Assembly (NCBI GenBank): GCA_018350325.1
Contig: JAEVLN010000009.1
Coordinates: forward strand, 1,509,388-1,573,387
DNA: 64,000 bases
Reading direction: 5' to 3'
Source of the DNA: Globodera rostochiensis
Taxonomy: Eukaryota; Nematoda; Chromadorea; Rhabditida; Heteroderidae
The notes under the pieces were generated by a model. It saw nothing but the letters and a program-made list of their open reading frames with translations. It had not been told where the DNA came from and ran no database searches. This document shows positions 11,422 through 24,300 of this stretch, piece after piece; position 1 is the stretch's first letter; each line of letters opens with the position of its first letter. Made by a program: the position numbers and the translations under genes.

Positions 11422-12952
11422 CCGACATACGGGTGAAATTTTGGCCGAAAAAATAACAAATTGCCTGGAAACTCACGGACTTAACACTGAAAAGTTGGTC
11501 TGTTGCGTTAGAGACGACGCAACCAACATGCAATCGGCAACGAGAATGATGGACAAAGACAGGCAAGGAATAAAAATGCAACAAAATTCTCTTTTTTTTA
11601 GTTTTCAGTGCTGTGCACACTTCCTGAATCTTGTGGTAAATGACTCTCTGAAGGCAGAGTGTCTTTCAGAAGTCATCGGCATGAACATTTTTTTGATTTT
11701 TAGCCAGTTCCAACGCGCTGGAACTCAGTATTTCGGATGTTGTCAGCATTTTTGGAGCAAAAAAAGGTTTTACTGTCCATGCAATTTGAGCGAGACCAAG
11801 CAGAAGCAGGAATTTTAACAATGCCAAAGCGCCCAAGACTGGTTGGAATGGAAACGATTCCAACAAATTTGCCTCGAATCGACGCGATGGATTTTGATTG
11901 TTTGCGACATGTCTGTCCAATACTTCGAGTTTTCGACGTCGAAACCCAAAAGGTTTAAAACTACGCCAAATAGAATATTTTATTTCCTATTTTTAGTTCT
12001 CAAGGGAGAAATCGACAGCTTCCGTCGTTTTACCGACTCTAAAAAAAATGAGCGATTTTTTGATTGAAGCAAATATTCCGACAACTTTGGAGCCGTTCGT
12101 CAACAAGCTGATCGACTCAATAAGCGACAGGGTTAGGAAGCTGATTGGAAACAATTTGCTTCGAATTTCAACTCTCCTGGACCCGCGCTTTGCATATGAT
12201 GAAACAATTTTTTCAAAGACAAATTGGGCTCTCATTGAGCAGGATCTCATAGAGTTTGGAAAAAAAGGTTGGATTTGTTTCTTTTGTATTTTCTTGTTGT
12301 GTTTTTCAGTTTATAAAGAAAACGAAGGCCGTGACGACGAAAACGACTTTCAACCTCTTGGTTTCTTGGATGAAACGGACCTATCTGCGGGAGAAAAAAG
12401 CGATGAAAGCGTACGATGTAATTTTTTCCAACTTCTATACATATTGGAAGTGATTAAGTTTCTCAGATGACATTTGGAAACCGAAATCGCCAGGAACTAT
12501 CTCCGTTCCTTCAACGCTTTCTGGCGAATCGCAGACGAATTTGACCACACGCATACAGCTCCAATTAGCTTCCTTCAAAGCCTTTGGTCGACCATCAATA
12601 GATGCGGACATTTTCAACTGGTGGGGGTCGAATGGTCAACAGTTTCCTGATTTGGTCGTTCTGGCACGCATTGCCCATTCAGTGCCCGCTACTTCCGTCA
12701 GTTCCGAACGGTTGTTCTCGAAGGCTGGACTCATCTTTAGCAACACACTTCGAAACCGGTACTTACTTATGTTTTTATTTAATATGCCCTGTATTATTTA
12801 ACCTTTCGGCGAAAACGGTCGAGAAAATTTTGGTGGTGAAGGCAAATTTGGACGAGCTTCACCTTGCCCCATCTGCCGAACCTGATCCTGAGAAGGGAGA
12901 TGATGATGAGACAATCGATGTTGAAGACAACGAGGAGGATGATTTTGAATAA
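11155..12952 (+). pseudogene. hAT transposase, catalytic core and C-terminal dimerisation region
   Basis: Exons from the right target copy onward: about 11155-11305 (FYAITSDGWSQPTKSPQ), then 11347 on (VTIHWIDNKFGRNDN; LVCCVRDDATNMQSA, second catalytic Asp), a 38-bp GC-AG intron (AG|GCAAGG to TTTTAG), CCAHFLNLVVND (the CAHxLNL block), further exons with LRISTLLDPRFAYDE, and a C-terminal hAT dimerisation domain (NWWGSNGQQFPDL, ATSVSSERLFSKAG, NTLRNR). The acidic tail ends at a stop at 12950-12952. The element cuts and pastes DNA flanked by its TAGAG ends. The gene is split by the LINE, and one C-terminal intron (after about 12760) lacks a clear acceptor, so it is scored non-functional. Exon limits between 11650 and 12050 are uncertain. 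Confidence 0.8.
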
Positions 12953-13183
12953 TAAAAAAAATTTTGTTTCACCTTTGATCATTACAAAAAAAAAATTTTT
13001 TATTGCCAGTCCCGGTTTTTCCCGTTTCCCGGTCCAGGTTTTTGAAAAGGCGAAATCCCGATCCCGATCCCGGTCCCGATTCTTGCTGCTGGTCCCGGTC
13101 CCGATCCCGGCTTTCACGGTCCCGGTCAATCCCGGTCCCGGTTTTTCCCAAAAATCCCGGTCCCGACCTACTCTACAAAATTC

Positions 13184-15010
13184 TAACATTATTCGAATAT
13201 GACTTTCTTGTCGGACGAGCAAAAAGAAATAAATTATTCAATCATCAAATGGGTGCCATTCATAATCCGTTTGTTATTCGGCGCCGCCTCTTTGCTTTTG
13301 CTTGAACGGTGTTTGGTAAGCGATCTGAAACACAAAAAGTATTCAAATAAACAAATAAACACAAAAAAATGTAAGGGCCCCCAGGTATTTGCCAGAGGGT
13401 GGCCTCCCAGAATTCCGACTTCTGAACATTTTAAGGCCTGAAATCAGGGAGGCCAATGCCCTCTTTTTATGGTAAATGCCATAATTTAGAAAATTTGCCA
13501 TATTTCCACTCTTGCCATAATTTTGCCATATTTGTGAAAAATTCTCATTTTTTTACGGGAAAAATAAATTCCCAAAAATAGTGTTCGTTGATATTTGAAG
13601 TTTTTGGTTACCAATCTCTTAACAAATAAGAGCAAAAATTCAAAATTTTTTCGGTGGGCGGTGCCTATCGGCACCGCCGACCCCCTCTCCCAAAAGTGAA
13701 GCAGAATTCTCTCTCAAAAAAATTGTTTTTTGAAAATTCCTTAAGAAGTCGCCATAAAAATGCCATATTTTTGACCGCTCGATGCCATGAAAATGTCATA
13801 TTTTTGACCCCTCGATCAGGGATGGGCGGAAATTTATTTTCAAAAAACGGAAATATTTTTTTAAACGGAAAACGGAAAAAAGGGTCAAAAACAACGAAAA
13901 AACGGAAAAATTTTCAAATAAAATAAAAAAATTAATTGTTTTTTAAAATAAAATTTAGCAGTAATTATTTTTAAAAATTTTGAAGGATGTCTTTTTTTCA
14001 GCGGCTTTCTAAATCTATTTTAAGCTTTTGGGTGTGGGGGTGGGGTCGGCGGTGCCGATAGGCGCCGCAGGAGAAAATTAGACTTAATTTGTTAAGGATT
14101 TTTTTTAAAAACTTAACAAGATTTGTTAAGAAAATCGCTCCAAAAATGAAAATGCAAAACAAAATCTCCCAAATGTTTCTTGATTTCGTCCAACAATTGA
14201 AAAGCTTGTGCATTGTCATCTAAAATATTTGTTTCTAAATTGGAAAAAGTTAAAAAGAATTTTTAAAATTGTTTAACCACCGTAACTGTACATTTGCGAT
14301 GTTTTTTCTCTCTTCATTTATCCTACGCTGAGAAAAAATGTTCTTTTTTAAAATTTTGGAATTTGGTGCTAAGTTGTTACAGTGGGGAGTGCCCGAGTGC
14401 GGCGATGGGGGTGGGGGGGAGGGGGTCTGATTCCCCCCCCCCCCTTGCGCATCTATGCTGTAAATTTTACAACAGGATTGACAGGATCCTGAATTTTACA
14501 GGAATAATCCTGAGGATCCGGTCCTGTAAAATATTTTGAGCTCCAATCCTGTTACAGGATCCGGAAAATGATTTTGCCGCACTCTACTTTCGGCACCGTT
14601 GGACTTCCTCCTATTTCTAAAAAAACATCACAAAAAATTACCTATTTTTATAATTTTTGTCGCAAATTGGGCCCCGCGCTCTAGTGTACACCTCGCACGC
14701 GAAATCTTCGTCACCCCCCCCCCCCCACCTTGGTATATATACCAGGGATGGGAACCGACGACCTCAAAAAATTTCGGCACCCGGAATTCTGGGCCTTAAA
14801 CTTTTTCGTATGTCGGAACTCGGATTTCTGCCCCAAAAATGTCGAAAGTCTGTACTTGGGAAGTCGGAATTCCTGGTAGCCCTTACATTTTTTTTTTGTG
14901 TTGGTGTGTTTATTTGAGCGTTTTTGTGTTTCAGATCGCTTACCAAACACCGTTCAAGCACAGCAAAGGGGCGGCGCCGAATAATTGGATAATGGCACCT
15001 TGGATGATTG
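13184..15010. repeat. Repeat-rich stretch with inverted pair
   Basis: No gene is supported. A repeat on the plus strand at about 13200-13440 (CTTGAACGGTGTTTGGTAAG, GATCTGAAAC) recurs inverted at about 14750-15010, and related copies lie near 16860-16925, 38680-38760 and 55200-55330. GC-palindrome motifs occur at about 13650-13690 and 14044-14075. Long C and G runs occur at 14405-14450. A GGATCC-rich short palindromic element lies at about 14465-14590. Confidence 0.5.
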
Positions 15011-16064
15011 AATAATTTATTATATTGGTCTTTGGTCTCTTGTTTTGTGGAAAAGTGTCATACAATATTCGAACAATGTTATAATTTTGAAAACAATTTA
15101 ATTTTATTTACAGTTTTTGTGGACATTAAAGTGCAGAATTTTTAGTCGGGAAAAAGTCAATTTTTAGGGGTGTATTTTTTGAAAATTTTGAAAAAATCGA
15201 TACTTAGGGGTGTATTTTTAAAAAATATGGATTTCCATGAGTTTCCGAACCTTAATTATTACCGTTGACAGTGTACTCTCTCGCTTTTCCCTCTATTTCT
15301 CTAACCGTCTAAAATGAGCACAATTTTATAGAATTTTGATTAATGCGTAAAATCCTTCAACATAATTTTTGAATTTAGCGTTTTTTTTTTCTTTACTTTG
15401 ATTCATCTTTTTTTTTTGTCAAAACTCTTGGCAAAATGGTTATGCGGTAATAAAATGCAAAAATGAAACGCTGTTAGGAGTGGGATTTTTGATAAAACGA
15501 TAACGATTGTCTGGTGTAGTGGTGAGTGGTGTAGCTCGGCTGTGTTAGTTCAAGCCGCGACGATGAAAATTGTTTTTTTTATGTCTTTCGATGGGGATTT
15601 GGATGGGAGGAAACAATTCTTAAATGTTTATGATTTTAAACACATTTGATCGGCTTTTTACAATTTTTTGTTTTTTTTTTGGTTGGACGAAACAAAATTG
15701 GTAAATAAATGGAGTCAAAAAAATTCAAAAAATAGCCTTATTTGGTTGCAAATCACTCAACTAGGGTTGTCACCCCGTCCCCCGACCCCGCAGAACGGTC
15801 CGCCGCCGGGAAATTATTTTGAAGATTTAACGAATCTTTTTGAATCAAATCCATAACTGTTTTATCGAAAATCGGTGCAATTTCATTCTTGCAGTCTACC
15901 GGTTCTCGAACCCCTGGCTCAGAGCAAAAATGCACTGTTTGGGTTGTATAAATACTGTACAGTATGCCAACATTTTTGAATTCAACTTCACCACGCGTGC
16001 AATTTTGATATTTCCAGATCTATTGGGGCTTAAGTTATAGTGTATATATAATAAACGGTTTGAT
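15011..16064. repeat. Non-coding repeats including a truncated CACAGCG element
   Basis: At about 15450-15473 is the right terminus of the CACAGCG MITE family (GCGGTAATAAAATGCAAAAA). The left terminus is missing, though internal family sequence starts near 15256. A weakly tRNA-like stretch (GTGTAGTGGTGAGTGG and GTTCAAGCC) lies at about 15512-15560. No coding region was recognised. Confidence 0.45.
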
Positions 16065-16097
16065 TTAAAAGTCAATTCCGCATTTTCCCAAAAATTT

Positions 16098-16285
16098 AAA
16101 ATATAATTTAGAGAGAGAGCCCACCAAATAATTGTGCTCTCCGTCCACATTTGTGGCTCCCTTATCCACCAGAAACAAAAATGATTGGACACCAGCCTCC
16201 CTCGCTACATTCAGCTTCAAGTTTAAATATGCGTTAATTAATTTCCACACCGGTTGTTCGGTCCGTCCGTCCGTCCGTCCGTCCA
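16098..16285 (-). pseudogene. Possible ankyrin-like exon relic
   Basis: On the minus strand 16255-16100 reads NLKLNVAREAGVQSFLFLVD, then KGATNVDGEHN, which resembles an ankyrin repeat (LVxxGAxxNxxD). It is bordered upstream by a (GTCC)n microsatellite at 16259-16282. There is no start and no partner exon was found, so it may be a gene fragment or chance. No function is assigned. Confidence 0.3.
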
Positions 16286-17373
16286 CCTGATGCTGAATGG
16301 GCGACTGATTGTTTTGGGACATGGAACAAGCGGGACTCAGAAGTTCGGGCCGAGTCCAATAATTGAGAGGGACCAAATCGTTGGGACCGAAACGATAGGG
16401 CGCAAATTGCAGGATCCGCAGTCAAATTTGCGGATCCTGTTGCAGGATTGGAACTCAAAATTTTTGCAGGACCGGATCCTGCAGGATTAATCCTGCAAAA
16501 TCCCTAAAAGTGCAGGATTGCGGACCAGATCCTGCAAAATCCTGCGCAGGATCCGGTCCTGCGCGACTCTAGTGCAAATTTGGTATTTCCAAATCTATTG
16601 GGGCGTAAGTTTTAGTGTTACTAGGGATAGGCTTTAATAATGTGCTAAAATGGCAAAATATGTGCTAAAAAATGAGATTTAGGGGGTGTAAACTGGTCAT
16701 TGAATGTGATGGAGATCGAGTACATTTTTTTTTGCTAAAAGTTTCACGCTGCGCAATTCAATTAGGAGCAAAAAATAAAATAAATAATTCAATCAATCAT
16801 CAAAGGGACGCCGTCATTATCCGTTATTCGGCTTCTTCCTTTTTTTTGTCGGCGATTGCGCCGCCTGCCTTTTTGCTGTGCTTGAACGGTGTGGGTAAGC
16901 GATCTGAAACCAAAAAAAAAACATTCTAATTAACAGATCAACACAAAGAAATGCAAGGGCTACCCTGCGGATTGAAAAATCTAAAGCTTAAAAACCGTAT
17001 CACTCGACCTAGCTTCCTTTAAAATTAAATTAAAAATATTTAAAGCCATTAAAAATAAAATCAAGGGTAGGACTAATAAAATAAAATCTGCTCTTTCACC
17101 TGACATAATTTAAATTTTATTTTTAATTTTTTGAATAAATATCTTTGAATTAAAGTCAGTATAATTTTTTGTGCAGCAATCTGTGAGAAAATTAACATAA
17201 ATGGAGAAAACAAATTTGTTTATAAAAGAATGCAGATTTTATCTCTTTTAAACAAAGTTATTTATTATTTAAAAAAATATTTAGTCAGCTTCGGTTTCTA
17301 CACCCACGATTACCCTTAAAAACATTTTTTCAGTGTTTTAACAAAAAAAAAAATTTGCGGGGGACAAAGTGTA
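16286..17373. repeat. GGATCC-rich palindromic element and other repeats
   Basis: About 16405-16570 is a short palindromic element rich in GGATCCTGCAGGATT-type words, ending GACTCTA. A copy of the CTTGAACGGTGTGGGTAAG repeat lies at about 16840-16925. The remainder is AT-rich without a gene signal. Confidence 0.45.
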
Positions 17374-18033
17374 GGGAACAGTTCAGAACTCGCCGACGCC
17401 GACTCGCCGACATGTCAACTCGCCGACGTGTCAACTCGCCGACGGTTGACTCGCCGATGGTTCAACTCGCCGATAATAGTTCATTCCTGTTTTTATCTAT
17501 CAACTCAAATTTTTGAATTTAAAAAGTTAGATTTGTAAAAATCTCAATTTAGTTCTGGGAAAAAAATTGCGCCAATCATGAAGAATTGGGGGCCCGACCG
17601 AAAAAATGTTAAAAATTTAGATGTTTATAAGTTATTTCCCAAAATTTCTTTAAAAATGCATGTTTTCTAGAGTAAATATAAGCTTAGGGCAGCGAATCCG
17701 AGCTCGGGTTTTGCGAATGTCGAACCACAAACCCAAATTCGAACATTTTTCAATATTTCAAAAACAATTCCTCTTTTTGGGTTGACTAATTTTTTAATTC
17801 CGACATATTTTCCCTCTGAACTAGATTGAGATTTTTACAAATCTAACTTTTTAAATTCAAAAATTTGAGTTGATAGATAAAAACAGGATTGAACTATTAT
17901 CGGCGAGTCAACCGTCGGCGAGTTGACACGTCGGCGAGTCAACCGTCGGCGAGTTGACATGTCGGCGAGTCGGCGTCGGCGAGTCGGCGTCGGCGATCGC
18001 GGCGAGTCGGCGTCGGCGAGTTGACATGTACCC
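17374..18033. mobile_element. Fold-back element with 9-bp target duplication (Mutator-like)
   Basis: Arms of about 165 bp pair inverted: left with CTCGCCGAC repeats (17385-17475), then TTTTTATCTATCAACTCAAA; right with the reverse complement, then CGGCGAGT repeats to 18030. The flanks are the perfect 9-bp duplication CAAAGTGTA (17365-17373, 18034-18042). Long arms plus 9-bp duplications are typical of MULE elements (Merlin is an alternative). No transposase inside. Confidence 0.8.
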
Positions 18034-18371
18034 CAAAGTGTAAAGGTAAAAATTTCGGAATACGTGTACCTCGCTAAATTCGACGAATTATATATCAATC
18101 GACTCCATTCTAAGCCTAGCGCACGAATCCGGAAAAATTTTTAGTCGGAAACCATTTTGAAGCAAGTTATAAGCTCGGGGCTGAAGTGACTTTTGGATGG
18201 GGACTCAGTTGTCGGAAGTTTTTTTTTTTGGCAATTTTGTCTGGACAAATGCTTCTTTGTCTTTTCATTTTTAAAGTACAATTTTTATGTTATCCCTTTT
18301 GTTTGATTTATTATTCAAAATGTTTTCAATCGGCGCTTTTTAGCATTTAGAAATTAACGCAATCGCTTAAA

Positions 18372-21300
18372 ATGATCGCCCGATTCATTCGCAATTTTCT
18401 GAACGGCCAGCACATTATTCACAAGGTTTGCAAATCTTTTTTTATTATTTGAGTTGGATTTTGTTTTGGCATGAAAAAGCGTAAAACAATTTATGCACAT
18501 TTTGAGTAAATCGTTTGATTTTGCTTTTTCGAGAAATTGTCGGGACAAAAGCATTTCTTCTTAATTTTAGCACAATATTAGTAAAAACGCACACGAAAAT
18601 GTTTTTTAAAAAGCGATGGATTATCGTCGAAATTGCAATGATCAAATCCTTCTTCTTCGACCTAATGCTTTTAGGCTTAGGCTTAACCTCTTCATTCGTA
18701 CCCAAATATTTTATTCCCAAAATTTTTTTTAGGTTCGACAAGTTCAAACTGTTCGCCGGACGTTTTTGCATCAATGCATTAAAAATGAGTGCCCGCCGGC
18801 AGCCGCCGTTCTTTCATTGGGCGCTCGCGCGGCGTCCTCGTCGTCGTCGTCCAGTAAATTTTGGACATTTTGAGTCCCCCCCCCCTCTAAAATGGTAAAA
18901 AGACGATTCGTTCCCTTTACCCCGATTTAAAAAAAACTTTGTTATTTCCAAAGTCGATAAAAAAGTCTTTCTAGGCGTTTTTTGAAAATTTTTTGTTTTG
19001 TTTTAAATTGTTAAAAGATACAAAATGGATGTAAGGATGATCGGGAGAGCAAATGAATATGCATTTTGAAGATTTTTGTTACAGAAATTTTGAAAAAAAA
19101 GTTTTTCGAAAAAATTTTCGATTTCGGGGCCGGGGTTCGGAACCCAATCAAAATAGTATCCCTAGGACTCCAAAACACTACTTTTAACGAGTTAAAAAAA
19201 ATTTTGTTTGACAAATTGTTCTCGGGTTAGGGGTTCGACATACGCAAAAAGGGGACCCGGATTTGTTTTCTACGCACGAGTTTTGTACCATTTTTGAGGT
19301 TTTTTGTCATTTTTATTAAGGGGAACGAATCGTCCTCCGTCCCAAAAAAAATCCACAATATTCCTAATTTTTTCTTGTGCAAGTTGAAATTTTTTTTCAA
19401 CAGTTTTTGCAATTTTAGACCGGCCCAGCCAGCGTTCCAAGCTGTTGAACGATTACCTCAATAACCGTGCAGCCAATCTTCAACTCGCCGATTTGGGCAA
19501 TCACGTCCTGGAGTTTGCGCAGGACCCGCTCGGTTCAAGGTGGGAACTGCTGGGTGAACGATTTGAACAGCCCGGGCTGGCGCCATCCATCCCATGGCGT
19601 GTAACTTTCTTTGAAGCAGACAAATTTAATACCATGAAAAGTGTGAAAAGGCCGTTTTTTTTCATTTTTCTTGTTATCGGTGGCTTTAAGAAACTGACCA
19701 GTCGATGTGCCCAGCCATAAAACATTAGTGTTGAGTAGAGTAGGCCGTGGACCGGGATTGAGACAATTAAAAAACCGGGATTTTATAAGGTGTAAATTCA
19801 GTCCCAAGATTGGAGACTTCAGTATCAGTCCCGGTCTCGGCCTACTCTAGTGTTGAGGGCTACAGGTCTTTTCGACACTGAGTTTTAAAAAGTCGACAAA
19901 ATGGTACTTTATAGGGTATCGTGACCGTAGAAACCGAGGCTGAGCTCCATTTGGACCCGATTTAGAACCCAAACCCGAATTTGAACAATTTTTTGAAATT
20001 CAAAAATTTTCAAAAATCAATTTCGCCTCAAAATCTTTAAAAAAGCATGAAATCGATCTCTACTTGCCCTTTTTTGTAATTTTTTGCTTTTTGAAGATTT
20101 TGAGGCGAAATTGATTTTTCAAATTTTTGAATTTTCGAAAAATTGTTCAAATTCGGTTTGGGGTTCTAAAACGGTCGAAATGGAGCTCAGACTCGGATTC
20201 TACGGCCAGGAAACTCTATAAAGTACCATTTTGTCGACTTTTAAAACTATGTCGAAACGTCCAGTGTCGAAACGTCCAGTGTCGAAACGTCCAGTGTCTA
20301 AATGTCCTGCAACGGTGTTGAGTAAGGCTGTCGGTTTCAAACCGAGGCATTTTTTTGGTTTGGTTAAACGAAAAATGTTGGTTCAGTTACCGGTTTTGGT
20401 TTGGTTTGGCTATCGGTTTGGAATTAACCAATGTTTATTTTTTGCCTTGCCGAATATTGGCATTGATTGACACCAAAAAAAGTTGCAGGTTTTGAATCCC
20501 CTCAATTTGCGACTGATGGCTTTCGTTGAAACAAATGCTCACTCCCCAAGAAATCTTTCAATCCAAAACTGTCAATCATTTTTATCAAATTGTACCATTT
20601 TAGTACAAACAAAAAAACAAAGCTATTGATTGATTGATTATATTGTATAATTTGTATTAATCATTTTGTCAGGTTCATCGAGCAAAAGTTGAAGCGTGCC
20701 AATCCGACGGAGACGGCTCAGCTGATGGACGCTTTGCGTGGCCACGTGGTGACATTGGCCCTGCACATGAACGGCTCTCACGTGATCGAAAAGGCGTTGA
20801 AATCAGTGGACAGAGCGTCACAAATTGAGGCAAAATCATTTAATTTTATTATTTTGCTTTAATTCGTGTGATGATTATGTATAAAAAATGTTATTTAGAT
20901 AATCAATGAGATATTGGCGCAAGTGATTCCCCTGTCCCTCCATAAATATGGTACTTGGGTGATCCAAAGTCTGCTCGATCATTGCACGGAGCAGCAAAAG
21001 CGTCCCGTGCTGGAACAACTTCATGGCAATGTGCCCACTTTGGTCACGGATAAGTATGGTAGCCACGTGGTCGAACATTTGATTGAGCATGGACTGCCCG
21101 AAGACCGGGAGCCCATTGTGCGCAGTCTGCAGGGGGGCATTATGAAATATGCACAGGACAAGTTTGGCAGCCTCGTCATAAGGAAGTGTTTGATCTGCGG
21201 GACGGCGGAGCAGAAAAAGGCGCTGTTCGACAACGTCTGTGGGGGGTGAGTTGCTTTTTGCATTAAATGTTTAAGGAATTTTTGTGAAGACGAATGGGGC

Positions 21301-24300
21301 AAATTGTTGGAGGGTTCGCGGTCTTTCAGACTTACAAAATCTTTTGAAATGCTGAATTAAATGACACATTTGGGGCCTAAAGTTTTATTTTTCTCAGAGG
21401 GCCGCAGACGCTTCGAAATGCTCGACAATTGATGGCTGACGAATTTGGCAGTCATGTGATTGAGGTCCTCCAAATATTTATTGTGTTAAATTAATTAGGT
21501 CAGGTTCAAAAGAGGCGAAAAACTATTTTTGTTGTCTCTTCAAATTTGTCAATTCTTTCGAATTTTTAGCCGCACATTCAAAAGGAATTGAAAACATGAT
21601 TTAATTACTAAGTGTGAAGTCCCTATAATAGCCCAAAAAATGGAACGAATAAACGGGATATTATCTAATTATGAAAAAATTCAGAAATTTTTCGAGTACG
21701 GCACGGAGGATCAGAAAGCTCGGCTGGTGGACGCATTGCGTGGCCACGTGGTGACATTGTCCCTGCAAATATACGGCGGTCCTGTGATCCAAACGGCGTT
21801 GAAATCGGTGGACAAAGCGTCTCAGATGAAGGCAAAAAGCATTTATTTTTTTTTGCTTTAATTCGCGTAACGATTAGACTCTCCCTCCCCCCCAAAAAGG
21901 CCATTATTACATTTGAGGATTGATTATTCTAATTAAAAACAAATTAATAAATATGATATTTTTAAAGATAATCGAAGAACTGACGCCGCGTTCGTGTGTG
22001 ATTAAATGCATCAAAGATCATTATGGAAGCCATGTCATTAACAGGGTGAATAACACCAATATATAACAATTATATAAATGTGTTGTTTGAGTCTTAACCG
22101 GGGCTCCCGGGTCTGGGGTTAGCGTCATTAGAAACTGTTAAAGATTATTTGCAGTTATTTGAACTCATCGAACCAGAACGGCTTCAGTTTGTCGTTGATG
22201 CCATACTGTACAGTCCATCGGATTCGGTACATTTTTACCAAAATTAAAATTTTGAGTTTTTTGAACTTTTCTATGTATAATTCATTCTTAATTTTCTCCA
22301 AACACTTAGTCTATGTTTATATACAGATTATATTAAGATAATGGTACTAATATTGCTTTAATTTGACAAGAGCTATAGAACTCCAAACTTTGTAATGGAT
22401 GAGTTGGGTTGCTTGACCCTTTAGAAATTAAATTTGTTTTTTGAAATAAACAAACAAACAAAATCTGATAAAACAACAGGTTGCCTCTTTGTCCCTCCAT
22501 GAGTACGGTAGGCGGGTGATCGAATGTGTGCTTGAACACTGCACGGAACAGCAAAAGCGTCCCGTGTTGGAACAACTTGATGGCAATGTGTCCAAGCTGT
22601 TCAACGATTACAGCAACGCCCGTGCAGACAATCTTCAGCTCACCGATTTGGGCAAACACATCGTGGAGTTTGCGCAGAACCGGCGCTGTTCAATGTAGGA
22701 ATTGCTTGGGGGGGGGGAGGGAGAATTGACAAGTTTCGCGGTGAACGAGTTGAACAGCCCGGTCTGTCTCGAAACTAAGCGATTGAACAAAACATTAAAT
22801 GGCATGGACTCAAAAAGTGAATCTAATTTTTGGACTACTTGTTATTAGAGCCCGGCCGAGATTTTCCGAGAGTCTAGGTCTCGAATCTCGGAAATTTCTC
22901 TAAAACTCCGAGACCTAGACTCTCGGAATTTCGATATTTTTTATTTCAAAAATCTAGGTCTCGGCCCATTCCCAAATCTCGATCTCGCTCTCGGCGATTT
23001 TGACCGAATTCGAGATTTTGGAAAGGATTGTTTTTCGAAGTGAAATACGGAAAAATGTGGTAATATATTTGAATATTTCAACTGTTAGTTATAATGTCAC
23101 GTAGCTCAGTGGTTAAACTGTGATTTTGCCTAAAGCTTGAGTCCTTAAATTTTTTATCCGTTTTTGCATGCCCAGATGGTGGGTGGTGTGATGGTGAGTG
23201 ATGTGGGTTGCTTCTTAACTTAGCTTTTTTCAAATAAACTTGCATTTTCCAAAAGTTACCAAACCAAGAAAACCGGGTAAACCCTACCCAAGTGTTCGGA
23301 CACAACAGTTTGATGAAGACACGTTTTTGAGTGACTCGCAAAAAAGAACAGAGCGCACTGCTGAGTCGGAAGTTGATATGTATTTATCCAGTGCTTTTGA
23401 CAAGGATGCAAAAGCGTATGAATCTATTGGAGAATTTTGGGCAAAAAATGAAAAAATTCTTCAAGTGCTCTCAAAGGTTAGAGCCTGAATTATGTTATTT
23501 TTTAATAAAAAATGATTCAGGTTGCGAAACAAATCTGGCATTGCCTGCTAGTTCGGAAGGGGCAGAGAGAGCGTTCAGGGGGTACGGAGAATTGCGCACT
23601 GGAGAATTGCGCACTGGAGAATTGCGCACCGGCAGTTTTTGGAGAATTGCGCACGGAGGATTGCGCACCGTGGAGAATTGCGCACCAGCAAAAAAAAGAG
23701 GAGAATTGCGCACTAAAAATTGCGCACTAACATGGAGAATTGCGCACCACGGGTCAAATTTTTGAAAAATTTTTTTATACAAAATTGTCTGAAATTATGA
23801 TGTTTGATGCGCCGATAGAACCCCTAAGCTCAGGGTGGCTTAGGCCTAAGCCTAACGAACCCCAAGCCAGTGTGGCTTAGGCCTAAGCCTAACGAATTTC
23901 AACCCAGTATGGTTTAAACCACTTTAAATTCTCTATTTAATTTTCGATTGACGAATTCGTAATCAGCGTATCAAATAACATAATTTTCAGACAATTTTGT
24001 ATGGAAAACATTTTCAAAAATTTTGACCCGCAGTGCGCAATTCTCCATTTTGGTGCGTAATTTTTAGTGCGCAATTCTCCTCTCTTTTTTTTTTGCTGGT
24101 GCGCAATCCTCCGTGCGCAATTCTCCAAAAACTGCCGGTGCGCATTCTTCAGTGCGCAATCTCCTAGCGCCGTCCGCCACCTCCACGCCGGTTGTTGAAC
24201 CCGCTGTTGTTGCGGCAGCTCCAACAGCAGCACTGGCAGCCATGCTGGTCTGCGTCGCCCAATTCCTTCTCTAACTGTCTCACCAGAAAGTTGACTCGCT

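Larger units (their letters stand above)
6574..13175 (+). mobile_element. hAT-superfamily DNA transposon with nested LINE
   Basis: Terminal inverted repeats start TAGAGTAGGTCGGGACCGGG and recur inverted up to 13175 (ending CCTACTCTA). Both ends carry many GGGACCGG/CCGGTCCC subterminal motifs. The flanks are the perfect 8-bp duplication CAAAATTC (6566-6573 and 13176-13183), as expected for hAT, and the TAGAG terminus fits the hAT YARNG rule. Inside is a hAT transposase (about 6880-12952) split by a CR1-like LINE at 7318-11075. Without the LINE and its duplicated target the element would be about 2.5 kb. Confidence 0.92.
18372..22694 (+). other. PUF copy B, first ten exons (before the 10-kb intron)
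   Basis: Exon 1 encodes MIARFIRNFLNGQHIIHK. Exon 2 encodes a linker ending in a Ser run; its length differs between copies (106, 115, 121 nt) but always by multiples of three, supporting coding. Exon 3 begins RPSQRSKLLNDYLNNRAA, matching the conserved block before PUM repeat 1. Exons 6-9 contain NARQLMADEFGSHVIE, then KFFEYGTEDQK (a type-2 repeat), a type-4 repeat (KDHYGSHVIN) and LFELIEPERLQFVVDAIL. Exon 10 joins a type-5 repeat straight to a second repeat 1 (LFNDYSNARADNLQLTDLGK): this exon is where a second PUF domain starts. Its donor is CAAT|GTAGGA. Confidence 0.8.

Noticed and set aside
12794..13222. Arg/Asp- and Pro/Ser-rich ORFs at the right end of the hAT element
   Set aside because: They are translations of the GGGACCGG/CCGGTCCC subterminal repeats.
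18613..18728. Alternative start exon MDYRRNCNDQILLLRP for PUF-B
   Set aside because: The ATG is not conserved in copies A or D, and joining it to the next exon gives an early stop.
18786..18898. Start of PUF-B at the ATG encoding MSARRQPPFF
   Set aside because: The ATG is ACG in copies A and D, and that frame does not match the phase of the next exon.
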